From NCBI GenBank assembly GCA_905250075.1, contig CAJNOP010000039.1:1078427-1142426 (forward strand): DNA of 64,000 bases, written 5' to 3'. A program made the position numbers and the translations under genes. The notes under the pieces were generated by a model. It was not told the DNA's origin and did not search any database. It saw nothing but the letters and a program-made list of their open reading frames with translations. Below, piece after piece: positions 33,511-45,235 of this stretch (its first letter is position 1; every line of letters starts with the position of its first letter). This DNA comes from Rotaria sp. Silwood1 (lineage: Eukaryota; Rotifera; Eurotatoria; Philodinida; Philodinidae).

Positions 33511-34305
33511 ATACATCAAGAGTGATCTACTGTTGACTCTATGTCACGTATTGAAGCAATAATCAAGAATATCTTCTTTTGAAGTTATACAATTTTCTAA
33601 AATTTAAAATAAAATCAGATGTTAAATTAAACTTTTCTTGTGAAGATGTAGGTCAGATGTGTGTGTGTGATTTTTTCTTCGAATATCTACTCACACTCTC
33701 GTATTGCTTGACAACTTCTGGTGATGTCAATTGCTTGTGGTTGAATACAGAACTCAGTTGATACCTCAATTTGGTTGAGACAGTGCAAAGGCTAATGCTG
33801 ATAGTAGCTCTCTATAAAGGAACAGCATATCAGAATGCATAAAATGACGTACTCGAAACTTGATAGAATTAAACTTGTTGATGTAGATATGACTCAATAA
33901 AGAACAAAATCATACTCACGCTCAAAACCACCTCACGTTAAAATAAAAGACTTCTTCATTCTAAATAGTCACAATTGTATGTAACAATTTGCAACAAATC
34001 GATTTGAATGGAGGTGACATTGGTAAGATGGAATTCATTTTATTTCTATTTATCTTTGAGGAAATTTAGTTAATCCAGTTGAACCACTCGAAATATTTTC
34101 AACTTTTTAACAAAAAAAAAGAACAAAAAATTAGATACAATAAATAAATAACGGTGTGACATTAGTTAAAAAGAGTGGAAATATAAAGAAATAATACTGA
34201 AATCTATTCGAATAATTATTTGACAGAAAAACGAACATATACATTACAATAAAATACCAACATTAAAAAACAAATATAGGTCAATCAACTTTAATTTGTA
34301 AAGAA
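33511..34305. other. TRAF-like 3' region and intergenic
   Basis: It holds the probable 3' UTR of the TRAF-like gene (a TCAATAAAG near 33895) and AT-rich spacer; no other gene seen. Confidence 0.4.
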
Positions 34306-34309
34306 TCTA

Positions 34310-35296
34310 TCAGCTAAAACCATTCATTCTTCTTGGATGAGTTATTATCTGCACTCCAATTGTATTGGTACGACGAGGCTGTATTATTTTCAAAGTTTTT
34401 AGATGCTGCAAGACTTCTTTTGTTGTTACAATGTAGGCAAATGGAGTGAATAAAAAAATCAAATAAGGTGTAAAATACAACCAAAGAATCAATACACTGG
34501 TAAGAAAATTCGGATAGAAGGCAAGACGAATTATTGCAAATGTTGACAAAGGAATTTGCGTGAATAAAAATACACATGCTATCACCAAAAGTTGAATGAC
34601 CATTTTTCTTGTTCGACGCCAGTTGAAAGCTATGTTTAGTCGTCGTTTCTGTAAAATAACACGAACGAGCAATGATATGTTAAAAACAATTACAATCGCG
34701 ACCGGTAAAAGAACACTGCCTATCCAATCGAGAGTTCCCAGCAAGATGTTTGACTGATAACAAGCGGAATTACATAAAAATACAGTGAAATCGAATGTAT
34801 TCGTGCATGAATTGATGAGAACCAGTATTCCATACCAAACAATGGGTAGAATGCAGCAAAACGCCATTGGAATATAATGAAAGAAAATTCTTTGACACTG
34901 TAATCTCATCATTGTTTGCGAATAAAAGACCAATACGAATCGTTCAACACTTACAAAAGCCATACCAATATCGTTGATTGCTTGTAAAGTATAATTAATA
35001 AAAATCCAATATAGACACAATTGATCTGCATGAGGTTCCAATAAACCTTTTCGGAGAAAGCTCAATGTTATTGGTAGTTCAACGATTTGCAGGAGGAAAC
35101 AACTGACCAAAATCAAGAGCATGCTATGATTTGGTAGACGACGCAATTCACGTTCACGAAAAACACAATAGAATATGAAGATACAACAGAGCACAGAAAC
35201 TATTTGAAGACTTTGTAAAATATAATATTTCACAAGGCGAGTCGTCGGTGTTTCGAAAACGCCAGCGTCCGATATATCGTCGGTCCAGTTATTCAT
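34310..35296 (-). CDS. rhodopsin-class (class A) G-protein-coupled receptor
   Basis: Single exon, 328 aa from ATG 35296 (the longer frame starts with TTG). Seven hydrophobic segments can be read in order: QIVSVLCCIFIFYCVF, MLLILVSCFLLQIVELP, LYWIFINYTLQAINDIGMAF, IPMAFCCILPIVWYGILVLI, IGSVLLPVAIVIVFNISLLV, MVIQLLVIACVFLFTQIPL and LILWLYFTPYLIFLFTPFAY. An N-terminal NWT glycosylation site precedes TM1. TM3 is followed by ERF in place of DRY, and TM7 has FTPFAYIVT in place of NPxxY. The loop between TM6 and TM7 is short. The ligand cannot be predicted. It resembles the large orphan peptide-receptor-like sets known from rotifers. Confidence 0.85.
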   Translation of the reverse strand: MNNWTDDISDAGVFETPTTRLVKYYILQSLQIVSVLCCIFIFYCVFRERELRRLPNHSMLLILVSCFLLQIVELPITLSFLRKGLLEPHADQLCLYWIFINYTLQAINDIGMAFVSVERFVLVFYSQTMMRLQCQRIFFHYIPMAFCCILPIVWYGILVLINSCTNTFDFTVFLCNSACYQSNILLGTLDWIGSVLLPVAIVIVFNISLLVRVILQKRRLNIAFNWRRTRKMVIQLLVIACVFLFTQIPLSTFAIIRLAFYPNFLTSVLILWLYFTPYLIFLFTPFAYIVTTKEVLQHLKTLKIIQPRRTNTIGVQIITHPRRMNGFS

Positions 35297-35308
35297 GATA
35301 GGTTTCAA

Positions 35309-38300
35309 TCGAAGAAAAACTTTTCTCGTCTTTTATGTGAGGAGCTCTTAGTTAGGTCTGAGAAGTGTTACAATGAGTCTAGAAAAAAATACATTCAAGT
35401 AATGTTGTGATGCTTACTTGACATTGGATTCTAAGATTTTCCTATCGATAAAAACGATGCTAATTCATCATTCGAAATAGCCTACTCCAACACGATTCAT
35501 TTATTTAGCAATTAATGTCCTATACACTCGTATTTATCTAATTAGAGTAGGTTCAAAGTGAGTAGGAATTGGAACGATAAAGAATAATGAATGATGCTAC
35601 ACATGAAATCAATCCGAGTCATTTCATGATAAAATCTTTTATGGTTCTGATTTCAATACCAGAAGATCCCGCACCTACGCTCTCATTATAGAAATTCTAT
35701 TAGAATCATTTTTATGGAAATTGAGCTCTAACATGTCAATTTGATATCGAAATTTGAGATTAATTTTTGGTTGAACATGACTCGCGTAAATATATTATTT
35801 TTGTTTTCATTTCCTTTATAGATCTCATTAAAAGAAAATTTCTAAAAATCTTTACAAAAAGAATTACCGTTTAACCTCAAGTTCCATTTGACACTCAACA
35901 ACTTGTAGCTACTTCGATGATCATTATTAAAATGCATGAAACAAACACTGCACTCACTTATCTTAGAATAGTGTATAAAGTGTGAGGCTAACCTTACCGA
36001 TAGATGCTATATACGATAGTTTATCGAAGAAAGCAGATTGAAATGATTCACACATGACAATATCAAATTTTACCTCCGTCAGACAATGAGAGTTCGAACA
36101 ACAAGACAAACAATATTCTTTTCTAATATGTAACTAAACCAATTTCTCTTGATGTTGAATGTCTCTAAGATTTATCTAGCTTACTAGTAGCTTTCATTTT
36201 ATGTCCGACTCAAAAAAAAGCTTCTTATTTAGTTAAATTAACCAATTTTTTAGAATGCTTTAATCTTCTGTATTTTTTTCTATAAAAAAAAGCGTTGAAT
36301 CCAAGATTCTGTAATTACGTATATATTTGACTTTCCAGTTCAGTAATTTGCATCTCCTAATTAGACACTTTACCTTCTATAGCGATTCGAGAGGAGCTAA
36401 TGATAGGGCAGATCGACCGAATATTTTATTTTTTGTAAAGTGTAATCGATTACTACAGTAACTATTTGAGTAAAGAGGAAATTTTTGGCACATATTTACA
36501 AAAGAAAAACATAATAGCCACTGAAGATAATTAATCCATGCTAAATGTTATTTCAATTTCTCAAGTGATAAGATCTACAAAAAATATAATTATGATGGTT
36601 GTCATCTTTCTGTGTCTCACCAATTGTGGTTCCAAGGTCCATCTTGCGTCTTATCGTCTCTTTTTACCAGGCTATTGTGAAACTGTCGAAATTCATCCAA
36701 TCAACAAGTAGATACCTTCATCAATCTAAAGTAAATAACATCCCCTTGAAACTACTGAAATGAACTGAGATATATTACTTTCGACTATGGTAATTATTGT
36801 ACATAACTTTACTAGGAGTTTTATGGCATTAAACTAAACAATAAGAATTCTTGGCATCATGTTGACAAATCAGATCCTGTTTATGGTCAGTACTTTTGAA
36901 AAAAACAAAAAGGAAATGAGAAAAAGAAGACCAAATGTTTATCACGTTCTTCGTTCACTCTGCTATGTTTTATGACACAAGTATCAGCAAAGTTGATTTA
37001 CATTTTTTTTTGCTAGTAATCAAACGCTTTTTAATGATTGACGAAGACTAGCTCCACATAAAATAAAGGACGGAACAAAAATTTTGTATTAATTTTTCTT
37101 TTGATGTATTGTTGCAACGAAATATAGCATAGATCTCATTTTCTTGCTGTTAGCAAAAGCAGACTCTGTATTGCAAAATATTATATGAAATAAAAGCTTA
37201 TTCAGTCTTCTATCATACGATATTATTCGGAATAGAATACAGAGTATCTGTAAGATAAACAACCAAACATTTTTCGTGTGGTAAAGTTTTTTAGTCACTT
37301 TGTATGCTAGACCGATAATTTTAATATCAGAAGAAAATCTTCATTGTAATAAACAAGATGCTCGAAAATGTCTACGGTGGATAATGAAAAAGTTCCTCTC
37401 TCGTGATATATAACAATAAGAATTGAATAACTTATATAAGACATACAATATAATAAGACACCTCTATAAGGTGGTAAAATACTATAATATTCTTTCATGT
37501 TTGAATTATTTTTAGTTTGTCTATAAAAAAAATGATTTAACGTAAACTGTACAATGGAAAACTTAATGGAAAACATGTTAATGATATAGATAAAAATATT
37601 TTTCTTAAATATATATATATCCGTTAAAATAAGTGTTTAAGATGAGTAATGATGTGTATCTAAACAACATAATTATTTTTTGTAATTAAAATAATTCTAT
37701 CAGAAAATTTTGGTGCATATTGTGGCATGTTTTAAAGAGAAATTAATAGTAAAGAAAAAAAAAAAGAAATCTTCTACTGTAAATGTAAACATCATTCATA
37801 TATATATATTAATATAAACCATGTCTTATTTTGTTCCTACTAAAAATGTTTGTTGATTTTAAATCAACTATTTTTTTAATAAAAAAATGCACGAGTTTAA
37901 GTGCATTTCACGTAAAAATTGCGTATATATTTTAATCAGTTGCGTGACTACAAAGATAGGATCTACAACAACATAGATTTTAGACCGTCCGATTGGGTTT
38001 GATGTACTCAGACCAGTACTCATATGAGTTGTCAAAAGTCTACATCTGTTCTATCTCTGACCTGAAATGGAGCAGATTCATATGCTTTTCTTTTGAATTA
38101 ATAAATGTTCAAGTCTAATAAATTTTATTGATGTTCACAAAAAATTTTATGTACGTCTAGATGTATGGAAAATTTTTAATGATGTTTACTAACTAGCATC
38201 ATATTGATGTTTATTTAAAACATAATATAGAAAACAAAGGTAGTGACCTAAATTATCAATCTCTGTTTCTCATTGATAGCAAGGTACTGAAGGAAACTTT

Positions 38301-40855
38301 TTGCACCTTTTGAATTGTATATAATTTATTTTTAAAACATGCTCTGAAATGAAACGATGCAAAAGAAAAGAGAAACATGAATCAGCATTTTGTACTATCG
38401 GAGTGAGCTAACTTCAAGATAAACCCGTAGAAAATATCACAAAAATAAAAGGATATTGGTATATCAAGATTTGATTTAATGTGTTTCAATAATGCTGATT
38501 GCTTTTTATATAAAACTGCTGGATACATATTTTAGTTTATTATGAACACATTTAGTACTAGTTAATTTTTCTGATTGAATCGGATTATTAGACATAATTT
38601 TTTTTTCATCTGTTTTAACATAATATTTCATCTTTTGTGACACATGACATAATAGATGATGAATATTTCTTTTCATGTTAAACAACAACATAATAGGATT
38701 GGACTTACACATCTATAAAAAATAATGTTAATTTTTATGATTAGCCTTCAATGAAATACGCAGAAGCACGAAAAAGACTTCACGTCTATCATAATCAAGT
38801 TATTTAAAAAAAAGATGTTTGATTTTTTTAAGACGAAAATAAAACCGAATTTTATTTAAATTTAAAGATTAAATCATTAATACTACGAGCAGTATGATCT
38901 TCAGCTTCTTCATGATGTTAATAAAGTAGATACTTAAATGAAACTTTAAAATAAACGTTCCATTGATTCTCGAAAATATTTTTTCATAATTTAAAATTTT
39001 TTAATATGTAGACATTGTGTAATTTATTAATTCATTTTCTATTGTTTGATATAAAACTTGAAAGATAGCAGTGAAAACAAATTCACCTAAATTTAATGAA
39101 GTATTTAAATTAGCTGCAAGATCACTATCATCATCTATTGTTTATTGCATTAGTAAGTCTGAAAGATATGCAGTAAAATGTAAAAATTTTACTTTCATAA
39201 TTCATCCGAATGTCATTGAGAGACTTGAAATACTCCATCGATATGTTATGTGCATAGCCAACATATACAGCAAATTAACTCTTTCAGTGTTTGTCATAAC
39301 ATTAGACATCTACATGTTCAATTGTGAAAAAATTCCTTGTGTAGTCTTGCATGACTGTAAATTCATGAAAGAGTATCACTTTTATATCTACATCCGCTAT
39401 CAATCCTCAAGAAGTTCCTTTAATAGAAGTCATCGATAAATTGACTTGCACAAGTATTTTTGAATGAAAGAATGCTTTGTCTAGAAATTGTAATCTTTAG
39501 ATCTACATTTTAATCAGACTCTCTCAAAAGTATGTCAATCTTTTCTTTGTCGATCCACACATCCTACCTCTTCACAAGAGCGAAATAGTAATATCTGCAT
39601 TAAATACAAAACGTGTTCACACTTTCATGCATTGGAATTATCATCGTATACAGTTCATTTATCGACATATAACAGAACATATTCCGATTCTTGTGTTTTT
39701 CGAAGTCATATAGAATTATTGTCGATCTGACGCTTCTCTTAGGCGAAATAAAATCTAGACTATGACAGTTGTTTCATGTCCGACTCTAATATTGACAACC
39801 AAAAAAAAACAAAATAATTAATCGCATTATTGATCAGTGATTATTCTTTTTGTGTACCGAATGTAAGTTTTTGATCTTATTATAGCTTAGAGAACTGGAG
39901 GAAGTTCCAATTGTCTTTAATATATAATAAATAAAATTGTATAACTATATAATAACTAACGAATATAACTAGATCCCCAATTGAAAATATACATTTTACT
40001 TATATGGTCCGATTAATGATATTGATCTATTTTACGTACTTTGTGATGCTCACTACTTAACAGACACTCCTTTAAATCAGCACTATAGTAACTTCAATGC
40101 TAGCTATGATATAGGTTCGATTTTCGATAATCTGTACTGCAGATGTAGTGGAGAGGGAGTCCTAAACTTCGATTTACATTTACGCTCACTTTTTGTTTCG
40201 CGAAATATATATGAGTTCCACAAAATAAATTGAATCTTATATCTTGAACAAAAACTTTAAATTGTTGAATTTTTTGTTTCAAATTTGTTTTTAATTTAGA
40301 AACCAGCCATAGTAGTGAATATTTGCTTCATATATGAGATAAGATCCATTGGTATCGGATTTTCTCATGTACATAACAGGAATGTGTTTCATCTATTGAC
40401 TGAGATGATCATCATAATGATTTCTAATGAAAAAAGATCAAATCTAGAATTTTTTCATGCATATAAAAGGTAAGCAAAATATTGGAATAAATTTTTTGAA
40501 AACGCATTTCTACTTTTATTGTTGTTTCTCCCTGAAGTGGATTTTTGCTATATTTCTTTATGACTATGTTATTATTATCTTAACTTTTAGAAAAAATATA
40601 TGCAACATTATGATAAATACATTATAGTTATCATATTTAATTTTCAAGGTGCGAGAAATAGGAGTCACTCACATATTAGTCTGCTTTTTCGTTCGCAGTG
40701 ACAACAGAATGATGAAGTAAATGGATGCGTGTAAACTTTTTTCCTACCTTGAATATTTACATACACTTTTATCGTGCTTAAAATAAATATACACACATAC
40801 TTTAGAAGCACAACTGATTTCGTCTAATATAGTAAAGACAAAGGCAAGTGTCGAC
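35309..40855. other. long AT-rich stretch without a supported gene
   Basis: About 5.5 kb. Two short protein-like patches stand out. On the minus strand near 38865-38925 one reads HHEEAEDHTARSINDLIFKF. On the plus strand a frame at 39071-39439 starts KTNSPKFNEVFKLAARS and has a GTAAGT after about 30 codons that could be a donor. Both look like decayed or orphan exons and neither is recognisable. ATATAT tracts occur at 37609-37620 and 37798-37808. Confidence 0.4.
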
Positions 40856-40859
40856 GAAA

Positions 40860-41279
40860 ATGAACTTTACCACGGGAAAATGTTTATGTGGACAGATCAC
40901 TGTTTCAATAATGAAAGAAGCACTAAATGCCACTGGCGAAACATGTGTATGCCATTGTAAGAGTTGTCGTCGAGCAGGTGGTTCTCTTGCATCAATCAAT
41001 GTTATTGTTCCGGAATCTGCTGTTGAAATTACAGGACAACCAAAAATCTACCATGATAGCAATACAGATAGTGGAACGACGATTCAACGCACTTTTTGTG
41101 ATAATTGTGGTAGTCCAATTTATTCTACTACACCCACTATGCCTGGTGTCCGTATTGTTAAATTGGGATTATTTGATGAAATTCCAAAACCATCATTTGA
41201 ATTGTATTGTAAAACAAGACCATCTTGGAACAAACCAATAGATGATGCAAAGCAATTTGATGCAATGCCGACAAAATAA
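40860..41279 (+). CDS. GFA-family (glutathione-dependent formaldehyde-activating enzyme/CENP-V fold) zinc protein
   Basis: Single exon, 139 aa from ATG 40860. The Mss4-like fold of the family is marked by its zinc ligands: GKCLCGQ near residue 8, CVCHCKSCRRAGG near residue 34 and FCDNCGSPIY near residue 80, followed by the usual RIVKLGLFD strand. Family members are small zinc proteins; some are annotated as activating formaldehyde-glutathione adducts, but for most the substrate is unproven. The gene has no introns and is isolated from its neighbours by kilobases of AT-rich DNA. The best-known relatives are fungal and bacterial, so horizontal acquisition is plausible. AATAAA lies about 20 bp after the stop. 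Confidence 0.88.
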   Translation: MNFTTGKCLCGQITVSIMKEALNATGETCVCHCKSCRRAGGSLASINVIVPESAVEITGQPKIYHDSNTDSGTTIQRTFCDNCGSPIYSTTPTMPGVRIVKLGLFDEIPKPSFELYCKTRPSWNKPIDDAKQFDAMPTK

Positions 41280-41573
41280 TAATAATACTTGTATTTTCCA
41301 ATAAATTATCCTAATAACATAGGATACAAAAATAATGACACAAAATGTTGATTTCTATATCTCTTTGATAACTCTTCGATACAAACATTTCGAAAAGAAT
41401 ATTTTTTTAATCAGTTTATAGAAAATTTTCTTCTCTTTCACACAGTATATAGCTTATATTTGTCACACATTCGTAAATGAAATGACTCGAGAGAAAACGA
41501 AAAACACTAGCGCAATAAATGTGTGATTCTTATATGAACTCGTCAAAAATATTACCTTAGACAACAATTATCC

Positions 41574-41613
41574 GGGTGTGAATGTGGAGTCAGAGAAAAC
41601 ATTCACACCCACG
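41574..41613. repeat. GT-arm/CA-arm inverted telomere-like locus (short, perfect stem)
   Basis: GGGTGTGAATGT (41574-41585) and ACATTCACACCC (41599-41610) form a perfect 12-bp inverted repeat with a 13-bp loop. The flanks show no target duplication. Confidence 0.75.
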
Positions 41614-41619
41614 ATTCAA

Positions 41620-44600
41620 CATAAACATTTGCGCCTATGAGTGCTACCAATATTATCATGTCATTTCACATGGTTGATCAAAAACAATTTCATATGGTTA
41701 TATATATCATTGCCATCATGCATTCATGTTGATAGATATTGATTCATACCCATACCCTAAATGGAAAAACGACTGCTTTTTTATATTGCAGTCGAAAGTA
41801 ATACATTTGAACAATATTTATGAAGTTTGTTCGTATCACATAAAACTTCAAACTAGTAACTATCATTTGAAAAAAAAATTAGTTGATTCACTTTGATAAA
41901 TAGCGAAGTTGTTTGAATTTACTTTCTTCATGGACTTTTAGGACATTCAAGATATAAGAACAACAATCATAGTATGTAAACTATTCGCAAACAGACAACT
42001 ACCATTTTAATGTGACTGATGTCACATGAATAAAAAAAGGACTACAAATTAAAAAACAATTATCATTTAAATAATTCAAAAATGACTCCAAATGACTTTT
42101 TACTTTCGGGAAAAATAATATTTATTTCACATTCTCTATTCTTTTTTCTTTTTTGCCATTCAGGTCTAACAGTTATTGAATTTCGCTTTTCTTTAATAAA
42201 AGTATTACCTACTGAAATTTATCCATATTTAATCTTTTTTGTAGGGAAAATATGTAACTAATAACACAAATAGAGTGTTAAAAGTTAATAATCATATGTT
42301 TAATTGTTATTTTATCAAAATAATCATTGAATCAGAATGTCTATTCATCACCTCATCATATATAATATTATTATCTATTGGGTTGAATTTACATTTAAAG
42401 ATATGCTCTTTTTTATGTGCATTCGTTCATTTAATGTGAGATAATTTATTTTCATAACGCATATTTTGTATACATAAATGTGGTGATGAAAAGCATATTT
42501 ATATATCGATTATATCATTCTTTAGCTTGTACTTACAGTGACTGATGTGACAACATATACTGTTTAAAAATTGTTTGCGAAAAATGAACTTTCTGTTGTT
42601 CATAGAGAAAAAAAGTGTTTTCACAAATGCATACATGTTTTTGAGCTGTCAAAATACTGTTCATTTGTGATTTACAAAAGAAAATAATTTATAACATTTA
42701 GTTGACTCTTTATATGAATATATTAACTAATGATCAAAACAAAAAAGGATCTAATGTTTCTCTTTCTCCAATATTCATAGTTATTGATCAATTCTGAAGG
42801 CTATTTTTGATAATTTATGGAATTAGATGGTACTATTGATTCAAAGTCCCAAAAAGATAACAACTCTTAGACTTTCTCTACAAAGTTACAGACGATTTAT
42901 CGAAATTTCACCTCAAGATAATCATCTTCCTATCACGATATATTGAATTCGCAAAAATGAATCATATTTCATCAAAGATTTGAGAGTCTCATGTTTTTTG
43001 ACAATTCAACACTTCGTGAAGGAAACATTCTTTTGAAGCTGACAGTTCCTGGAAATTCTAGTCACACATATGCCTATCTATAGACAAAGTTTTCGGTCAT
43101 AATATTGTCATTCGTTTCTTTGGTATATACCGTGTCATAGACTTAAATTTCAATAAAACAGCTATAATTCTGTAGTAAAAACGTAGGGTTCATCATTCTT
43201 TTGAAGTTTTTGATATTTCATTAAGGTCTACCATGTGTATAAAGTCTATAGTAAAATGCGATTGTCAAATTTGCAAGGTTACCTCATCAGTACTTCTTCG
43301 ATATCGAATATGACTAAATTTTGTTAAATGAAATGCTTCTACTCATGTATAATAAAAAAAAGTTACACAAAAGCGAATAGTAATAATAATCATTTCAATC
43401 GTGAATATTTTCCCATATAATCATACATGAAATAATTGTATTACTAATCAATAGAAATAAGTTAAATATACCATTCTTTTAATAGAATATGTAATCATCA
43501 TTTGATCATGTTTTTGAATCAGTGAACCGCGTTATTATAAAAAAAACCCATCACACGAATAAATAGTCATTACTCAATCGTTACTCATCTTCAATATTTA
43601 TTTTTTAGCTTCTAGCTAGTAACAAGTAGGTTGCCTGAAACGCCCTACAATATACAATACAAAAAAACCTTATTTTATGTATGTACCTTTAGTTTTCAGC
43701 ATAGACAAAGTTCTGTTGGACCTATTTTCGATTCTGCGAATAATATCATTTGTTGGTACACGACGAATTTCTTTTCTTATTTCATTAATTAATGAATCGT
43801 GGTTTCTAATTTTATATTATTGACTATGTTTTGTAATTGTTTGATAATTTGAACCAATTTAATGCCATCATCAATTATTCATCTAATTATGCAGATGTAA
43901 TTTGCTATTATGAGATTTGTATGTTTCTCTAACAAATAACATCAGAGTAGCTAAAAAAACAATCGAGACATATCATGAATTGCTCTAAAACTGACTATCA
44001 ATTACAGCCTTCGATAAGACTCATAAATTGAAAAAAGGTACAACTGCAGAAGAACGACACTCTCTACACTAATTGGTGTAATTTACAGGGCACATCAAAG
44101 AGTGTGGGTGCCGCGGTGTCGTTCTTTTGCAGTTGTACCTGATACACATCATATCACATTTGTTTTTGTATATATGAAACATTTTTTACAATGTAGTCAT
44201 GCATGATCATCTTATACTGCTCCTTGATAGCCGATTAGCATCATAGAAGACAATAGACAGAAAGAGAAACATGAATGCAAATGATCTTAAAAATAACGTT
44301 GTTGATATTATACTGAAAATAAAAATCGAATTAAAGTTAAAATATTCGAACATAAAATACATTTTGGCCAATGATTTTACAATAAAAGATTTCATATCAG
44401 ACTTTGAAAATTATTAAATATAGTTATTTTTCAAGTTAATATAAACTGTATTAAAAAATTAAGAAGCAATTAGTTCCAATGATAAATTCTTAAAATAATT
44501 TTCTATCGATTGTGCTTTTCATTCATATACTTTAAATTGAATTGATTAAAAAACTTTTACAATAATGAGACACATCTTCTGATAGTTTTCAAGGAAAAAT

Positions 44601-45230
44601 ATTGTTCATTTTAAATTTTTCTACTTTTTTAGTTTTATCGTTTAACGTGTTCGTGGTCATATTCAGAAAGGAAAAATTTAAAACCATGTGTTTGTTATAT
44701 TTTTTTTTCTAAATAGATATTAGAAATAATTTCTGATATAGTTTTTATATTATTAAATAACGAATTAGAACATTCTTATCTTTAAGAAACTTACATTTTA
44801 AAAATATGTAAGCTATAAGGTATGAAGAAAGTAAATAGTAGATGGTGTCACAATATTCAAGTAAAGTTAAAATGTTCGTTGCATTATCTTCTTATCTTTA
44901 TTTATGTTTTTCTTTTCTATTGTTTTAATATCATTTTAGTTGGTTAACAAGCAACAGTAAAAACAGAATCTGAGAAAAAAAGAGAGTAACTGAAATGATG
45001 TTGCTTTTTATAGAGAATGTCGAGAGTTAAAAACGATTTTTATATTATAAAATAATGTTTCACATGTCATGAAAGGTTTGTATGTGTAGACAAAGAAAGA
45101 CAGAAAATAGTAGAATTCACAATAGGATATATACATTTTATCCTTGGATTGTCAGAAAAGAAAGAAAGTTAAAATAGTGCTTCTAGATTGAAAGAATATA
45201 AGAATTAAATTAAAAAATCTTTGTATCAAA
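41620..45230. other. long AT-rich stretch without a supported gene
   Basis: About 3.6 kb; the only structured feature seen is the hairpin at 44036-44140. Confidence 0.4.
44036..44140. repeat. 105-bp hairpin element with 25-bp inverted ends
   Basis: AGGTACAACTGCAGAAGAAC at 44036 extends to 44060 and mirrors the sequence ending at 44140 with one mismatch in 25. The loop contains a smaller hairpin, TACACTAATTGGTGTA. No coding capacity and no obvious target duplication. Either a tiny MITE or a structured RNA. Confidence 0.75.
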
Positions 45231-45235
45231 CTGTT

